Source of the DNA: Dyella amyloliquefaciens
GTDB taxonomy: Bacteria; Pseudomonadota; Gammaproteobacteria; Xanthomonadales; Rhodanobacteraceae
Length of the DNA: 64,000 nt
Direction of reading: 5' to 3'
NCBI RefSeq assembly: GCF_004296575.1
Contig: NZ_SAYT01000003.1
Coordinates: 124,001 to 188,000 of the forward strand
This document shows, piece after piece, positions 54,986 through 63,608 of the stretch (positions are counted from its first letter, which is position 1; each line of letters begins with the position of its first letter). Made by a program: the position numbers and the translations under genes. Below the pieces are notes generated by a model. The model worked only from the letters and a program-made list of their open reading frames with translations. It was not told the origin of the DNA and ran no database searches.

Positions 54986-57055
54986 TCAGACGTCCTGCGG
55001 ATGTGCCGCGTGGAAGTGGCGCTTGAATGCCACCTCGTCAGTGGAAGGTTCTTCCAGCTCGCGCGCATAGCGATGGCCGGCATAGATCGCGTGGGCGATC
55101 AGGCCGGGTGCCTCGGCGTCGCCGATACAGCGCAGTGAGCGGATACCTGTGTCGGTCCACTCGGCTTCGCGCTCAAGCAGCGACTGATACAACGCGTCGT
55201 CGGGCAGGCGGGCCGTCACCGTGACGATGGCATCGCAGGCTTGCTCGATGCGCGAGCCGTCCCAGGTGTTTTCCAGCATCAACACTCCGCCGTCGAATCC
55301 TGCGACGGAGTGGGATACCTGCACATCGATGCCCTGCTTGGCCATCCGTTTGCGGATGTGGCGATAGTCCAGCGTATTCACGCTCCACGGCGCCACGCTG
55401 TCTTCGGGCGTTACATAGGTGACCTTACAGCCGTGCTGGTGCAAAAGATCCGCGGCGATGCTTGCGTAATAGAAGCCGTCATCGTCGAAGACGGCCACGT
55501 TGCCCGAGGGAAGGCGACCATCCATCAGGTCATCGAGCGTGAAAACAGAAGGGTGAGCGGCGAGACAGTCGATGCCCATTCCATTGCTGCGTCCGAAACC
55601 GTCGCGGCGCCAGTGGCAACCCGTGGCAAGCACAACGTGTTCCGCACCGAAGTCGAGCACGTCCTGGGCGGATAGCACCGAGTCGAGATAGACCGAGACG
55701 TTCGTGAGTTTGCCGATCTGGCCAACTCGCCAGTCGCGCACGCGCGCCCATTCGGCCAGGCCAGGCAGGCGCACTTCACGGGTGACGCGTCCGCCCAGTT
55801 CGCGGCGTGCTTCGGCCAGGCTCACGTCATAGCCACGTTGTCCGAGCGCACGGGCGGCTTCCAACCCCGCGGGGCCGCCGCCAACCACGAGTACGCGGCT
55901 GGCGTGGCGCCTGGGTGGCAGGCGTTCGGGATGCCAGCCCTTGCGCCATTCCTCGCCCATGGTCGGGTTCTGCGTGCAGCGGATGGGAGAGATGGTCATG
56001 TCACCCGAGACGCAGATATTGCAGCCGATGCATTCGCGGATATCGTCGACGCGACCTTCCTCGATCTTGCGGGGGAGGAACGGATCGGCGATGGAGGGAC
56101 GGGCGGCGCCGATCAGGTCGATCACGCCGCGACGGATCTGCGACACCATCGTGTCGGGCGAGGTGAAGCGGCCCACGCCGACCACCGGCTTGGTGGTGAG
56201 TTTCTTGACGAAGGAAACGAACGACTCCTGCGCGCCCTCGGGAGCGAAGCGCGAGGGCACCGAGTCGTTGTACCAGGCGGCGAGGTTGACGTCCCACAGG
56301 TCGGGCAGCTCAGCGAGCAGGCCGACGATGTCGTGCGCCTCGGACAGTTCGACGCCTTCGGGACCAAGCAGTTCGTCCGTCGCGAAGCGCAACGCCACCG
56401 CGCACTTGTCGCCCACGGCTTCGCGGGTGTCCTGCAGTACTTCGCGCAAGAGGCGCACGCGGTTTTCCAGCGTGCCGCCGTATTCGTCGCTGCGGTGATT
56501 GCGCCGACGCTGCAGGAAGTGCATCGGCAGCGAGAGATCGTGTGCCGCGTAGACATAGATGATGTCCATGCCCGCACGCTTCGCACGTAGCGCCGCCTCC
56601 TTGTGCCAGCGGCGGTACTCGCGGATGTCCTTCAGCGTCATCGCGCGCGCCTGCGACGGGTAGCCGTATTTGGACGGCTGGTGCGACGGACCGATCAGCA
56701 CTTCGCGCGAGTAGAGGTTCGACGCCGTCGGACCGTTGTGGGTCAGCTCCACGGCAGCGAGCGCGCCGTGCGCGTGCACCTTGTCGCACATCAGCGCGAG
56801 GGCAGGGATGTCACGGTCGTCCCACAGCCGCGCCTCCACGTAGGGCGTGAGGTCGCCGGTCGGATGGATCTCGCATTCTTCGGTGGACACCACGGCCCAG
56901 CCGCCTTCGGCTTTCACTTCACGCATGGCCGCGTGCGCCAGTGGCATGGCGTGGCCCATGCCGTTGCAATGCGGCACCTGGAAGAAGCGGTTCTTGGTCC
57001 TGACGGGGCCGATCTGCACCGGGGTAAAGAGGATGTCGTAGCGTGGATCGCGCAT
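54986..57055 (-). CDS. TMADH/DgcA-like flavin-iron-sulfur N-demethylase
   Basis: 689 residues. N-terminal old-yellow-enzyme FMN barrel (ILFTPVQIGPVRTKNRFFQV, VELTHNGPTASNLYS, HDLSLPMHFLQ), a 4Fe-4S motif CIGCNICVSG…RCTQNP, then an FAD/NAD-binding domain (VLVVGGGPAGLEAARALGQRG). This is the domain order of trimethylamine/dimethylamine dehydrogenase and dimethylglycine demethylase DgcA. Last gene of a leftward operon after a Rieske oxygenase and permease, 5 bp behind the permease. Proposed role: oxidative N-demethylation of the product of the Rieske enzyme. Confidence 0.85.
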   Translation of the reverse strand: MRDPRYDILFTPVQIGPVRTKNRFFQVPHCNGMGHAMPLAHAAMREVKAEGGWAVVSTEECEIHPTGDLTPYVEARLWDDRDIPALALMCDKVHAHGALAAVELTHNGPTASNLYSREVLIGPSHQPSKYGYPSQARAMTLKDIREYRRWHKEAALRAKRAGMDIIYVYAAHDLSLPMHFLQRRRNHRSDEYGGTLENRVRLLREVLQDTREAVGDKCAVALRFATDELLGPEGVELSEAHDIVGLLAELPDLWDVNLAAWYNDSVPSRFAPEGAQESFVSFVKKLTTKPVVGVGRFTSPDTMVSQIRRGVIDLIGAARPSIADPFLPRKIEEGRVDDIRECIGCNICVSGDMTISPIRCTQNPTMGEEWRKGWHPERLPPRRHASRVLVVGGGPAGLEAARALGQRGYDVSLAEARRELGGRVTREVRLPGLAEWARVRDWRVGQIGKLTNVSVYLDSVLSAQDVLDFGAEHVVLATGCHWRRDGFGRSNGMGIDCLAAHPSVFTLDDLMDGRLPSGNVAVFDDDGFYYASIAADLLHQHGCKVTYVTPEDSVAPWSVNTLDYRHIRKRMAKQGIDVQVSHSVAGFDGGVLMLENTWDGSRIEQACDAIVTVTARLPDDALYQSLLEREAEWTDTGIRSLRCIGDAEAPGLIAHAIYAGHRYARELEEPSTDEVAFKRHFHAAHPQDV

Positions 57056-57060
57056 GGCTG

Positions 57061-58374
57061 TCACACCTTCAGCGGCGACGTCGCGGGATGGCGCAGGCGC
57101 ATGAAGCCATATAGCGGCAGGCCCGCTGCCATGAGACCCAGCGCGAGCAGGAACGGTTCGCGCCCGCTGCCGATGAAGGCAAAGACCACGTAGCACGCAC
57201 CGGCCAATCCGAAGACCACGGCCTGCCGGCCGGCATTCGGTGCGTCGCCCCTGCGCCACAGCACCAGCAGCGCCAGCGAGCAGCACAGGTAGAGCGGAAG
57301 GTTGGCGGCAGTCACCACGCGGGTGATGAAGGTGAAGGCTGCCACCAGCGATTTGCTGTAACTCATCCACACCATCGCCGATGCCAGTACGCCGGTGACC
57401 AACAACGCGACGGCAGGCGCACCGCGTCGATTGTCGCGACCCAGTACGGCCGGCAGTACGCCGTTGTTGGCCATGGTGCGGGTGAGTTCGCCCATCAGCA
57501 GGGTCCAGCCATTGAGGCAGCCGAGCCCGCTCACCACCACGAACAGGGCCAGCCAGCGGCCGACGCCGGCGCCCATGTAGCGTTCCATCAGCAAGGCGAA
57601 GGGAGCATTCGCGTTGGCAAGTTCCCCTTGCGGGATGAGCAGCATGGGCACGCTGGAGACGATGACGTAGACGACTGCGGCGAGCAGCGTTCCCGTCATG
57701 GTTGCGCGTGGAATCGTGCGTCCGGGATTGACCACGCGAGAGGCGGGGATGCTGGCCGATTCGATGCCGAGCATCGCGAAAAGCGCGATGGTGGATGCTG
57801 CCGTCACGTTGCCCAGCGTCAGCGGCGTGACCGGCGGATGTGCGGTGTAGGAGGCCGGCGTCGTGAACAACACCCAGGCCCCTAGCAGTGCAATGCCTGC
57901 CATCGGAACCAGCTTGAGCGCGCTGGTCACCACCTGCACGCCGCCGCCCATGCGCACGCCCAGCAGATTGACGGCCACGAACGACCACAACAGCACCAGC
58001 GCGAACAGCGTCGGCTGGATGCGGCCCAGTTCCGGCATCACCACCGTGAGGTAGCCGACGACACCGGTCGCCAGGGCGGCATTGGTGAGCCATACCGATA
58101 CCCAGTAGGCCCACAGCGCCATGTAGGCCGGCAGTTCGCCCAGCGTGCTGCGCACATAGCCGTAAGGTCCATCGGCGTCGGGCAGGGCGTGCGAGAGGTG
58201 GGCGAACACACGGGCCAGCGCCAGACACCCGGCGAGCGTCACCAGCCAGCCGATCATGGCGTTGAAACCATAAGGCGCCAGCGAGGCTGGCAGGATGAAG
58301 ATCCCCAGGCCGATGACGTTGCCTACGACCAGCGCGGTACAGGTCCAGAAACCGATCTTGTTGCCTTGGCTCAT
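57061..58374 (-). CDS. APC-superfamily amino acid/amine permease
   Basis: 437 residues with ~12 hydrophobic segments; N-terminal TALVVGNVIGLGIFILPASLAPYG is the APC family GxG(I/V)F signature. Between a Rieske oxygenase (16 bp upstream) and the TMADH-like gene (5 bp downstream) on the same strand, so it probably imports the shared substrate. ATG 58374 begins the first helix region; upstream in-frame residues are antisense to the neighbouring gene. Confidence 0.87.
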   Translation of the reverse strand: MSQGNKIGFWTCTALVVGNVIGLGIFILPASLAPYGFNAMIGWLVTLAGCLALARVFAHLSHALPDADGPYGYVRSTLGELPAYMALWAYWVSVWLTNAALATGVVGYLTVVMPELGRIQPTLFALVLLWSFVAVNLLGVRMGGGVQVVTSALKLVPMAGIALLGAWVLFTTPASYTAHPPVTPLTLGNVTAASTIALFAMLGIESASIPASRVVNPGRTIPRATMTGTLLAAVVYVIVSSVPMLLIPQGELANANAPFALLMERYMGAGVGRWLALFVVVSGLGCLNGWTLLMGELTRTMANNGVLPAVLGRDNRRGAPAVALLVTGVLASAMVWMSYSKSLVAAFTFITRVVTAANLPLYLCCSLALLVLWRRGDAPNAGRQAVVFGLAGACYVVFAFIGSGREPFLLALGLMAAGLPLYGFMRLRHPATSPLKV

Positions 58375-58390
58375 GCGCGGCTTGATCCGT

Positions 58391-59473
58391 TCAGTCGTGG
58401 GATGTCGTTGGGCGGGCCTGGTCGGCCGCGTAGGCATGGCGCAGCACGTTGTGGAAATGCCAGACGCCGCTCTCGCGCCGTGGGCAAAGGCGGCCCGGTT
58501 CGTAGTGGCCCGAGGCGAGTCCCTTCTGGACGGCCACGCAGATGGTGATGTCCTCGTGCTGCACTTCGTCGCTGAAGGACTGGTCCGCCTCGATGCGGGC
58601 CTGCGCCGCGTCGTCCTGCGCGTAGTAGTAGTCGAACTCCACGCGGCAGCGGCCCGGCCCCAGCGGGAGGATGCGGTTGGTCTGCATACGGCCCGGCATG
58701 ATGTTGAGCATCACGTTGGGATAGACGAAGTAATAGAAGGCCTGGCCGTCCCCGTAGATGTCCGAGCTGTTGCGCAAGGGCGAAGACTGCAGGGAATACC
58801 AGGGAAACAGCTCCGTGTCGTACGCACGATAGTCCAGCACCTTGGACAGCCCCGGGTGCACGTGGGGCAGGTGATAGCCTTCCAGGAAGTTGTCGATGTA
58901 GACCTTCCAGTTGCAGTCGATGTCGTAACTGTCGCGGCGCAGGTAGCGCATGGCGGACAGGTCGATGGGCGCGATGCGTTCCACGATGCCGCCGTACACC
59001 TCTTCGAACGGAGGCGTCTCTTCGTCCAGCGCGACGAAAACCAGGCCCTGCCACTCATGCACTCGCAACGGTGGCAGCCGGATATCTTCCACGCGGAAGT
59101 CCGCGGCGTCCTGCATTTCCGGCGCGCTGCGCAGCTGGCCTTCCAGCGTGTAGGTCCAGCCGTGGTATTTGCAGTGCAGGGAACGGATGCCCTTGCCGTT
59201 GCACAGGGCCAGCGGACCTGCGCGATGCCGGCAGACGTTGGGAAAAGCGCGAAGTACGCCGTCGTGCCCGCGTACCAGCAGCACCGGCACGTCACCGATG
59301 TGTTCGACCACGTGGTCGCCCGGCTCGGCCAACTGTCCCTGGTGCGCGACCAGCTGCCAGCTGCGCGCGAACACCGCGCGCAACTCCATGGCAAGTATGT
59401 CGTCCCCGAAGTAGTAGCGCGGCGACAAGGCCCGCGCGTGTTCGAGTGCCAGGACGGTGGTATCAGCCTGCAT
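58391..59473 (-). CDS. Rieske ring-hydroxylating-type oxygenase (GbcA/choline monooxygenase-like)
   Basis: 360 residues. Rieske [2Fe-2S] ligands CRHRAG…CKYHGW and a catalytic non-haem iron domain with NWKVYIDNFLEGYHLPHVHP (D, H, H ligands). Short alpha-subunit of the type that N-demethylates glycine betaine (GbcA) or proline betaine, or hydroxylates choline. No reductase partner is encoded nearby. First gene of the operon with permease and TMADH-like enzyme; GGAG RBS before ATG 59473. The exact quaternary amine is not decidable here. Confidence 0.86.
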   Translation of the reverse strand: MQADTTVLALEHARALSPRYYFGDDILAMELRAVFARSWQLVAHQGQLAEPGDHVVEHIGDVPVLLVRGHDGVLRAFPNVCRHRAGPLALCNGKGIRSLHCKYHGWTYTLEGQLRSAPEMQDAADFRVEDIRLPPLRVHEWQGLVFVALDEETPPFEEVYGGIVERIAPIDLSAMRYLRRDSYDIDCNWKVYIDNFLEGYHLPHVHPGLSKVLDYRAYDTELFPWYSLQSSPLRNSSDIYGDGQAFYYFVYPNVMLNIMPGRMQTNRILPLGPGRCRVEFDYYYAQDDAAQARIEADQSFSDEVQHEDITICVAVQKGLASGHYEPGRLCPRRESGVWHFHNVLRHAYAADQARPTTSHD

Positions 59474-59709
59474 GCGTGACTCCGGTTCCGGGATGGTCCG
59501 GCACGATGAGGCGTGATGGCGAGGCCTGCCCGGCTTCCGTCTCACACCGGCGTCATGCCCGTGACGCAGTATGGCCTTGCCGACGGAGTCGAGCGCAAGG
59601 GGGGCGATTTTTCCCAGTCCGAGATACCCGACGCGATCAGCGAGAAGACTGATGCGACCGTGAGCCGGTGGAGCGAGTCCTCTGGCTCACGAGTGCGGTC
59701 GCGGACTAT

Positions 59710-60177
59710 TCAATGTGCAGGCAGATCGTGTGGTGCCGCATAGGATGCGGACTGTTGGGGCAGAGGCAGTTTGATCGGTTCCTTGTCACCGACGATCGCC
59801 CAGACCAGCAAGCGGGCAGGTTGCGTGGTGCTTGCGTTGCGGGTCACCAGATGATGCACGCGTGGTGCTTCGTACCAGGTGTCACCTTGCCTGTAGGTTC
59901 GGGGCGACTCACCTTCCAGTTGCGATACCACGCTGCCTTCCAGCACGTAGGCGAAGATGGAGCCAGGATGCAGGTGAGGCGCTGCACTTTGACCGGGTGC
60001 GAGGGTGACGGTAGCGATCATGACGTTCTTGCCAGGAGCCTCGCTCATCGCCTGTTTCATCAACGGCTGCACCTTTTCCTCGCCCGTGTCGTGAGCGAAG
60101 GCGGCATGGGCAAAGCCCAGGCCCGAAGCGCCAGCCAGCAAGATCGCGGCAAGACGTGAAGTGGTCGGAGTCCTCAT
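59710..60177 (-). CDS. Secreted cupin protein
   Basis: 155 residues with a signal peptide (SRLAAILLAGASGLGFAHAAFA). A single cupin barrel: APHLHPGSIFAYVLEGSV with metal histidines and RQGDTWYEAPRVHHLVTRN carrying the second motif. Starts 10 bp after the carboxymuconolactone-decarboxylase-like gene on the same strand, so the two form a pair under the divergent MocR gene. Substrate unknown. Confidence 0.82.
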   Translation of the reverse strand: MRTPTTSRLAAILLAGASGLGFAHAAFAHDTGEEKVQPLMKQAMSEAPGKNVMIATVTLAPGQSAAPHLHPGSIFAYVLEGSVVSQLEGESPRTYRQGDTWYEAPRVHHLVTRNASTTQPARLLVWAIVGDKEPIKLPLPQQSASYAAPHDLPAH

Positions 60178-60187
60178 GGCGGTGATC

Positions 60188-60625
60188 TCACGCGGGCAGC
60201 TTGCGGAAAGCGATCGCGAACCGGTTCCAGCCGTTGATCGCGACGATCAGCAGGGTGAGATCGGTCAGGTCCTCCTGGGAAAAGTGCGGCTGCACGGACT
60301 CCCACACGCTGTCCGGCACATGGTTGTCGGCGATCAGGGTGAGCGACTCGGTCCACTCCAGCGCGGCGCGCTCGCGATCCGTGAAGAACGGTGTTTCGCG
60401 CCACACGCTGAGCGTGGCGAGGCGACGCTCGTTCTCGCCACCCTTGCGCGCATCGGATGCATGCGTGTCCACGCAGTAGGCACAGCCATTGATCTGGGAA
60501 GCGCGCAGTCGCACCAGTTCGACCAGGGACTTTTCCAGGCCGCTTTTGCCGATGCGCTGCTCCAGGCCGACCATGGCCTTGATGGCTTCGGGGCTGGATT
60601 TGTAGAAGTCGAGACGCTGGCTCAT
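60188..60625 (-). CDS. AhpD-like/carboxymuconolactone decarboxylase family protein
   Basis: 145 residues; the helical CMD/AhpD core with the redox motif CAYCVDTHASDA (C-x-x-C…H) that marks AhpD-type alkylhydroperoxidase-like proteins. May reduce peroxides or act in a detoxification pair with the downstream cupin. Divergent from the MocR-type regulator with 99 bp between starts. Start ATG 60625 (MSQRLDFYKSSPEA). Confidence 0.88.
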   Translation of the reverse strand: MSQRLDFYKSSPEAIKAMVGLEQRIGKSGLEKSLVELVRLRASQINGCAYCVDTHASDARKGGENERRLATLSVWRETPFFTDRERAALEWTESLTLIADNHVPDSVWESVQPHFSQEDLTDLTLLIVAINGWNRFAIAFRKLPA

Positions 60626-60724
60626 GAGGTGATCTCCGGAGGGGTGTTGGGAAAGTGGGATCAGGTTAGACTTCCTATTGGCCTGCTTGAATGTCCATTT
60701 TCGCGAGATTTGAGGTAGCCATTG

Positions 60725-62152
60725 ATGGACATCCAGCTGACCCTCGCCGGACGTCGTGACCTTTCTGGTCAGGTCTACCAGCAATTGAGGATGGCCATCG
60801 TGGAGGGGCGTCTGGCCCCCGGATCGCGCCTGCCATCCACGCGCGATCTGGCGCAGCAACTTGGCGTATCGCGCAAGACCACGCTCGAGGTTTACGAGCG
60901 CCTGGTGGCGGAAGGCTTCCTGGAAGGCCGCACCGGGGATGGCACGTTCGTGGCGGAAGGGCTGGCCAGTGCGCCACCACGAAAGCGTGCCCGGGGACAG
61001 GCGGAACCACGCCCGGCCCGGATCTGGAAGCGTGTGCCCGAGGTGCTGTCCATGCCGAAGCCGGGCGAACGGCCGCCGTACGACTATCTGGGTGGCGTCA
61101 CCGACAAGGCCTTGTTCCTGCCGGCGCCCTGGCGTCGATGCGTGGCGCATGCATTGCGCACGCAGTTGCGGGGCAGGGGCATCTATCGCGATCCGGCCGG
61201 CGAGCAGGAACTTCGCCTGGGCATCGCCCGCTACGTTGGCTTCAGCCGTGGCGTCGCGTGCAACTGGCAGGAGGTGATCGCCACGCAGGGTGCGCAGCAG
61301 GCGATTGACCTGGCAGCGCGGGTGATGGTCAATCCCGGCGACACGGTGGCGGTCGAGGAGCCTGGCTATCCGCCGGTGCGCGCGAGCTTGTTGGCGCTGG
61401 GCGCGCGTGTCGTGCCGGTTCGCGTGGATGCGGAAGGGTTGCGGGTAGACCTGCTGCCGGAGCAGGCCCGCCTGGTCTATGTGACGCCGTCGCATCAGTT
61501 CCCGCTGGGTATGCCGATGAGCCTGGAGCGGCGATTGGCCTTGCTCGAGTGGGCACGACGGCGGGGCGCGCTGATCGTCGAGGACGATTATGACGGCGAG
61601 TTCCGCTTCGAGGGTCGGCCGGTCGAGTCGCTCAAGAGCCTGGACCGCGAAGGCGTGGTGGCCTACGTGGGCACGTTTTCCAAGACGCTCTTTCCGGAAT
61701 TGCGCGTCGGCTACGTGGTACCGCCGGCCTCCCTGGCCGAGGCCTTCCTCAAGGCCAAGCAGATCAACGACTGGCATGGCTGCAGTCTCACCCAGGCTGC
61801 GCTGGGGCGTTACCTGCTGGATGGCGAGTTCGGGCGGCACGTCCGGCGCGTGCAGAAGCACTACGCGCTGCGTCGCGAGGCCTTGCTGAAGCATCTGCAG
61901 GGCCCACTCGCACCGTGGCTTGAGCCGATTGCCCCGGTGGCGGGAATCCACCTGGCGGCCTTCCTCCGCAGCGGCTTCATGGAGGCCGATGTGATCGAGT
62001 GTGCGCGCGGCGCTTCCATCGGCCTGTACGGCATTGCCGGGTTTTATGCGGGCCGGCAGGCGAAACAGGGGCTGTTGTTCGGCTACGGCGATATGCCGGA
62101 GAAAGCCATCGACACATCCCTTGCGATGCTGCGCGCGTTGCTTGAGAAGTAG
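60725..62152 (+). CDS. MocR-family transcriptional regulator (GntR-aminotransferase fusion)
   Basis: 475 residues. N-terminal GntR winged helix (LSGQVYQQLRMAIVEGRLAPGSRLPSTRDLAQQLGVSR, in parts), linker, then a fold-type I aminotransferase-like domain with PLP lysine K320 (GTFSKTLFPELRVGY). MocR regulators sense PLP/amine ligands. It probably controls the divergent AhpD-like/cupin pair. ATG 60725 is preferred over an overlapping TTG 3 bp upstream. Confidence 0.9.
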   Translation: MDIQLTLAGRRDLSGQVYQQLRMAIVEGRLAPGSRLPSTRDLAQQLGVSRKTTLEVYERLVAEGFLEGRTGDGTFVAEGLASAPPRKRARGQAEPRPARIWKRVPEVLSMPKPGERPPYDYLGGVTDKALFLPAPWRRCVAHALRTQLRGRGIYRDPAGEQELRLGIARYVGFSRGVACNWQEVIATQGAQQAIDLAARVMVNPGDTVAVEEPGYPPVRASLLALGARVVPVRVDAEGLRVDLLPEQARLVYVTPSHQFPLGMPMSLERRLALLEWARRRGALIVEDDYDGEFRFEGRPVESLKSLDREGVVAYVGTFSKTLFPELRVGYVVPPASLAEAFLKAKQINDWHGCSLTQAALGRYLLDGEFGRHVRRVQKHYALRREALLKHLQGPLAPWLEPIAPVAGIHLAAFLRSGFMEADVIECARGASIGLYGIAGFYAGRQAKQGLLFGYGDMPEKAIDTSLAMLRALLEK

Positions 62153-62414
62153 CGCGCCACCGCTGTTTTGCACGCGGGCGGGCGTCTTCCGAATGGCCTA
62201 GCCAAAGACCTTCCGGAATTCACGCGGCATCAGCATTTGCTTTCGCATGATCGGGCTGCGCGGATTCGCTGTTGCTGCGTGGCGTTTCCGCCTTGACAAG
62301 TGATCCACGGGCCCACGGATGGGTACTCGCAGCCCTCGCTCGTCTCCGGTTCGAAGGAGAGCGCAGCGGGGAGACGACGTGAGCTGACGGCGTGGGGGAA
62401 AAGGGAGCGAACGT

Positions 62415-62732
62415 ATGCGCAAGATGACCATCAAGTTTCAGGACGTCGGCACCGAGCTTGCCCAGATCAATGCCCTGCGGGATGACGTCATGGAGCGGGC
62501 CTTCATCTCACTGGAGCAGCGTCACGGCACGTTGGCCGCGATGCTGGTGCAGAGCCTGGGCGATCGCCAGCGCGCCGTGCGCTGGATGTGCCGGCACCAG
62601 AATGCCTTCGGCGGACGCACAGCCTACGAGCTGATCTCGGACGGCGAGGAGGACACCGTGTGGGACGAGATCGCGCTGGTGGGGGATGCCCCCGTCGCGG
62701 CGCGGCTCAATTCGGTGCGGATGGCCTATTGA
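62415..62732 (+). CDS. MbcA/ParS/Xre (DUF2384)-like protein
   Basis: 105 residues. The C-terminal part RAVRWMCRHQNAFGGRTAYELI…DTVWDEI resembles the toxin-binding domain of Xre-MbcA-ParS antitoxins (AxxWL…P…l.G.xPxelL). No RES-domain toxin lies next to it, so a complete toxin-antitoxin pair is not supported. GGGAGCG precedes the ATG 62415. The 262-bp gap before it shows no other gene. Confidence 0.55.
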   Translation: MRKMTIKFQDVGTELAQINALRDDVMERAFISLEQRHGTLAAMLVQSLGDRQRAVRWMCRHQNAFGGRTAYELISDGEEDTVWDEIALVGDAPVAARLNSVRMAY

Positions 62733-62893
62733 GTCGTTTTCCGGGACTTTGCTGATCCCGTCCGGGCGACCGTGGCGCGTTGCCCGGTCGCATGGCACGA
62801 TGCGGAAATGACGCCGGCCACGGCGCGCCACCCTGGCGCTCCGCGTATGCGCATGGATGGCATGGGCTATTGGCCCGACGCACGGAGACAGGG

Positions 62894-63556
62894 ATGTCCG
62901 GTCGCTTATGGTTTGCCTGCTTACGCCTGCTGGTTCCGGTGGTGGCGATCGCCATCGGCGGCATCCTTGCCGCTGACTATTTCACCGAACGCTTCGGTAT
63001 CGAAGAGCCGGCCTACTTCCAGCTGATGGCGTGTGCGGTCGTACTCTGGGTCACGTGCTTCGCCCCCTCCGCGGTTTTCGAGCTGGCAGCGAGCCAGGGA
63101 GGGCGCTTGCCCGTGCACAGCCGGCCGTTCCCGCCGACACTGCGCCCTGTCGTCTTCCAGGTCAGGACGGCCTATGTGGCACTCGGCGGCTTGTTGGGCA
63201 TGGCCATTCTGGCCGCGCCGGTGATCGCGCAGGCGATGGGGCAAACGTTGCGTCCCGTGGATCGCATCACCTGTCTCGTGATGGCCGCGGTCTTACTGCT
63301 GGAGGCGGTTCGCGCGTTCCGCATCTCCGTGACGGTGAAGCGCGACCGTATCGCGGTGACCGGGCGGGAACGGCGCGAGGTGATGTTCCGTGAGATCTGC
63401 AATGTCGAGATCACCCGAAGCGGCCCCCGAGCGCCCAATACCGGCGTGGTTACCCTCCGTGACGGCAGGCGCGTTGAAATCAACGGACGCCTCAAGAACT
63501 TCGATCTCGCGATGGGGATGATTTACGGCGCGGTGTTTCCGGAAGAGACGCCTTAA
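62894..63556 (+). CDS. Membrane protein with C-terminal PH-like strand region
   Basis: 220 residues from ATG 62894 (MSGRLWFACLRLLVP). Three to four hydrophobic helices (LLVPVVAIAIGGILAA; YFQLMACAVVLWVTCFAPSA; AYVALGGLLGMAILAAPVIAQ; ITCLVMAAVLLLEAV) then a beta-rich cytoplasmic tail, ISVTVKRDRIAVTGRERREVMFREI…VVTLRDGRRVEIN, like bacterial PH-domain tails. Family not recognised with certainty. An upstream in-frame ATG (62780) would add a non-membrane stretch and is less likely. Confidence 0.6.
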   Translation: MSGRLWFACLRLLVPVVAIAIGGILAADYFTERFGIEEPAYFQLMACAVVLWVTCFAPSAVFELAASQGGRLPVHSRPFPPTLRPVVFQVRTAYVALGGLLGMAILAAPVIAQAMGQTLRPVDRITCLVMAAVLLLEAVRAFRISVTVKRDRIAVTGRERREVMFREICNVEITRSGPRAPNTGVVTLRDGRRVEINGRLKNFDLAMGMIYGAVFPEETP

Positions 63557-63574
63557 GCCTTGCGGGCAACGGTT

Positions 63575-63601
63575 TCCGGCCGGTACAGCGATCCGGCCGG
63601 A
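63575..63601. terminator. GC hairpin between convergent genes
   Basis: 9-bp arms TCCGGCCGG / CCGGCCGGA with a 9-nt loop, 20-30 bp after the membrane protein stop and just inside the end of the convergent gene. No T tract, so terminator function is only possible. Confidence 0.4.
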
Positions 63602-63608
63602 CGAGTCT

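Noticed and set aside
54986-58228. Apparent 1080-residue frame joining the permease region to the TMADH-like enzyme
   Set aside because: The N-terminal 390 residues are an out-of-frame reading of the permease gene; the permease itself has an intact frame with clear membrane helices, so this is not a fusion.
59474-59709. 76-codon forward frame between the Rieske and cupin genes
   Set aside because: Composition is like a shadow frame, with no RBS and no domain; the gap probably only holds the Rieske operon promoter.
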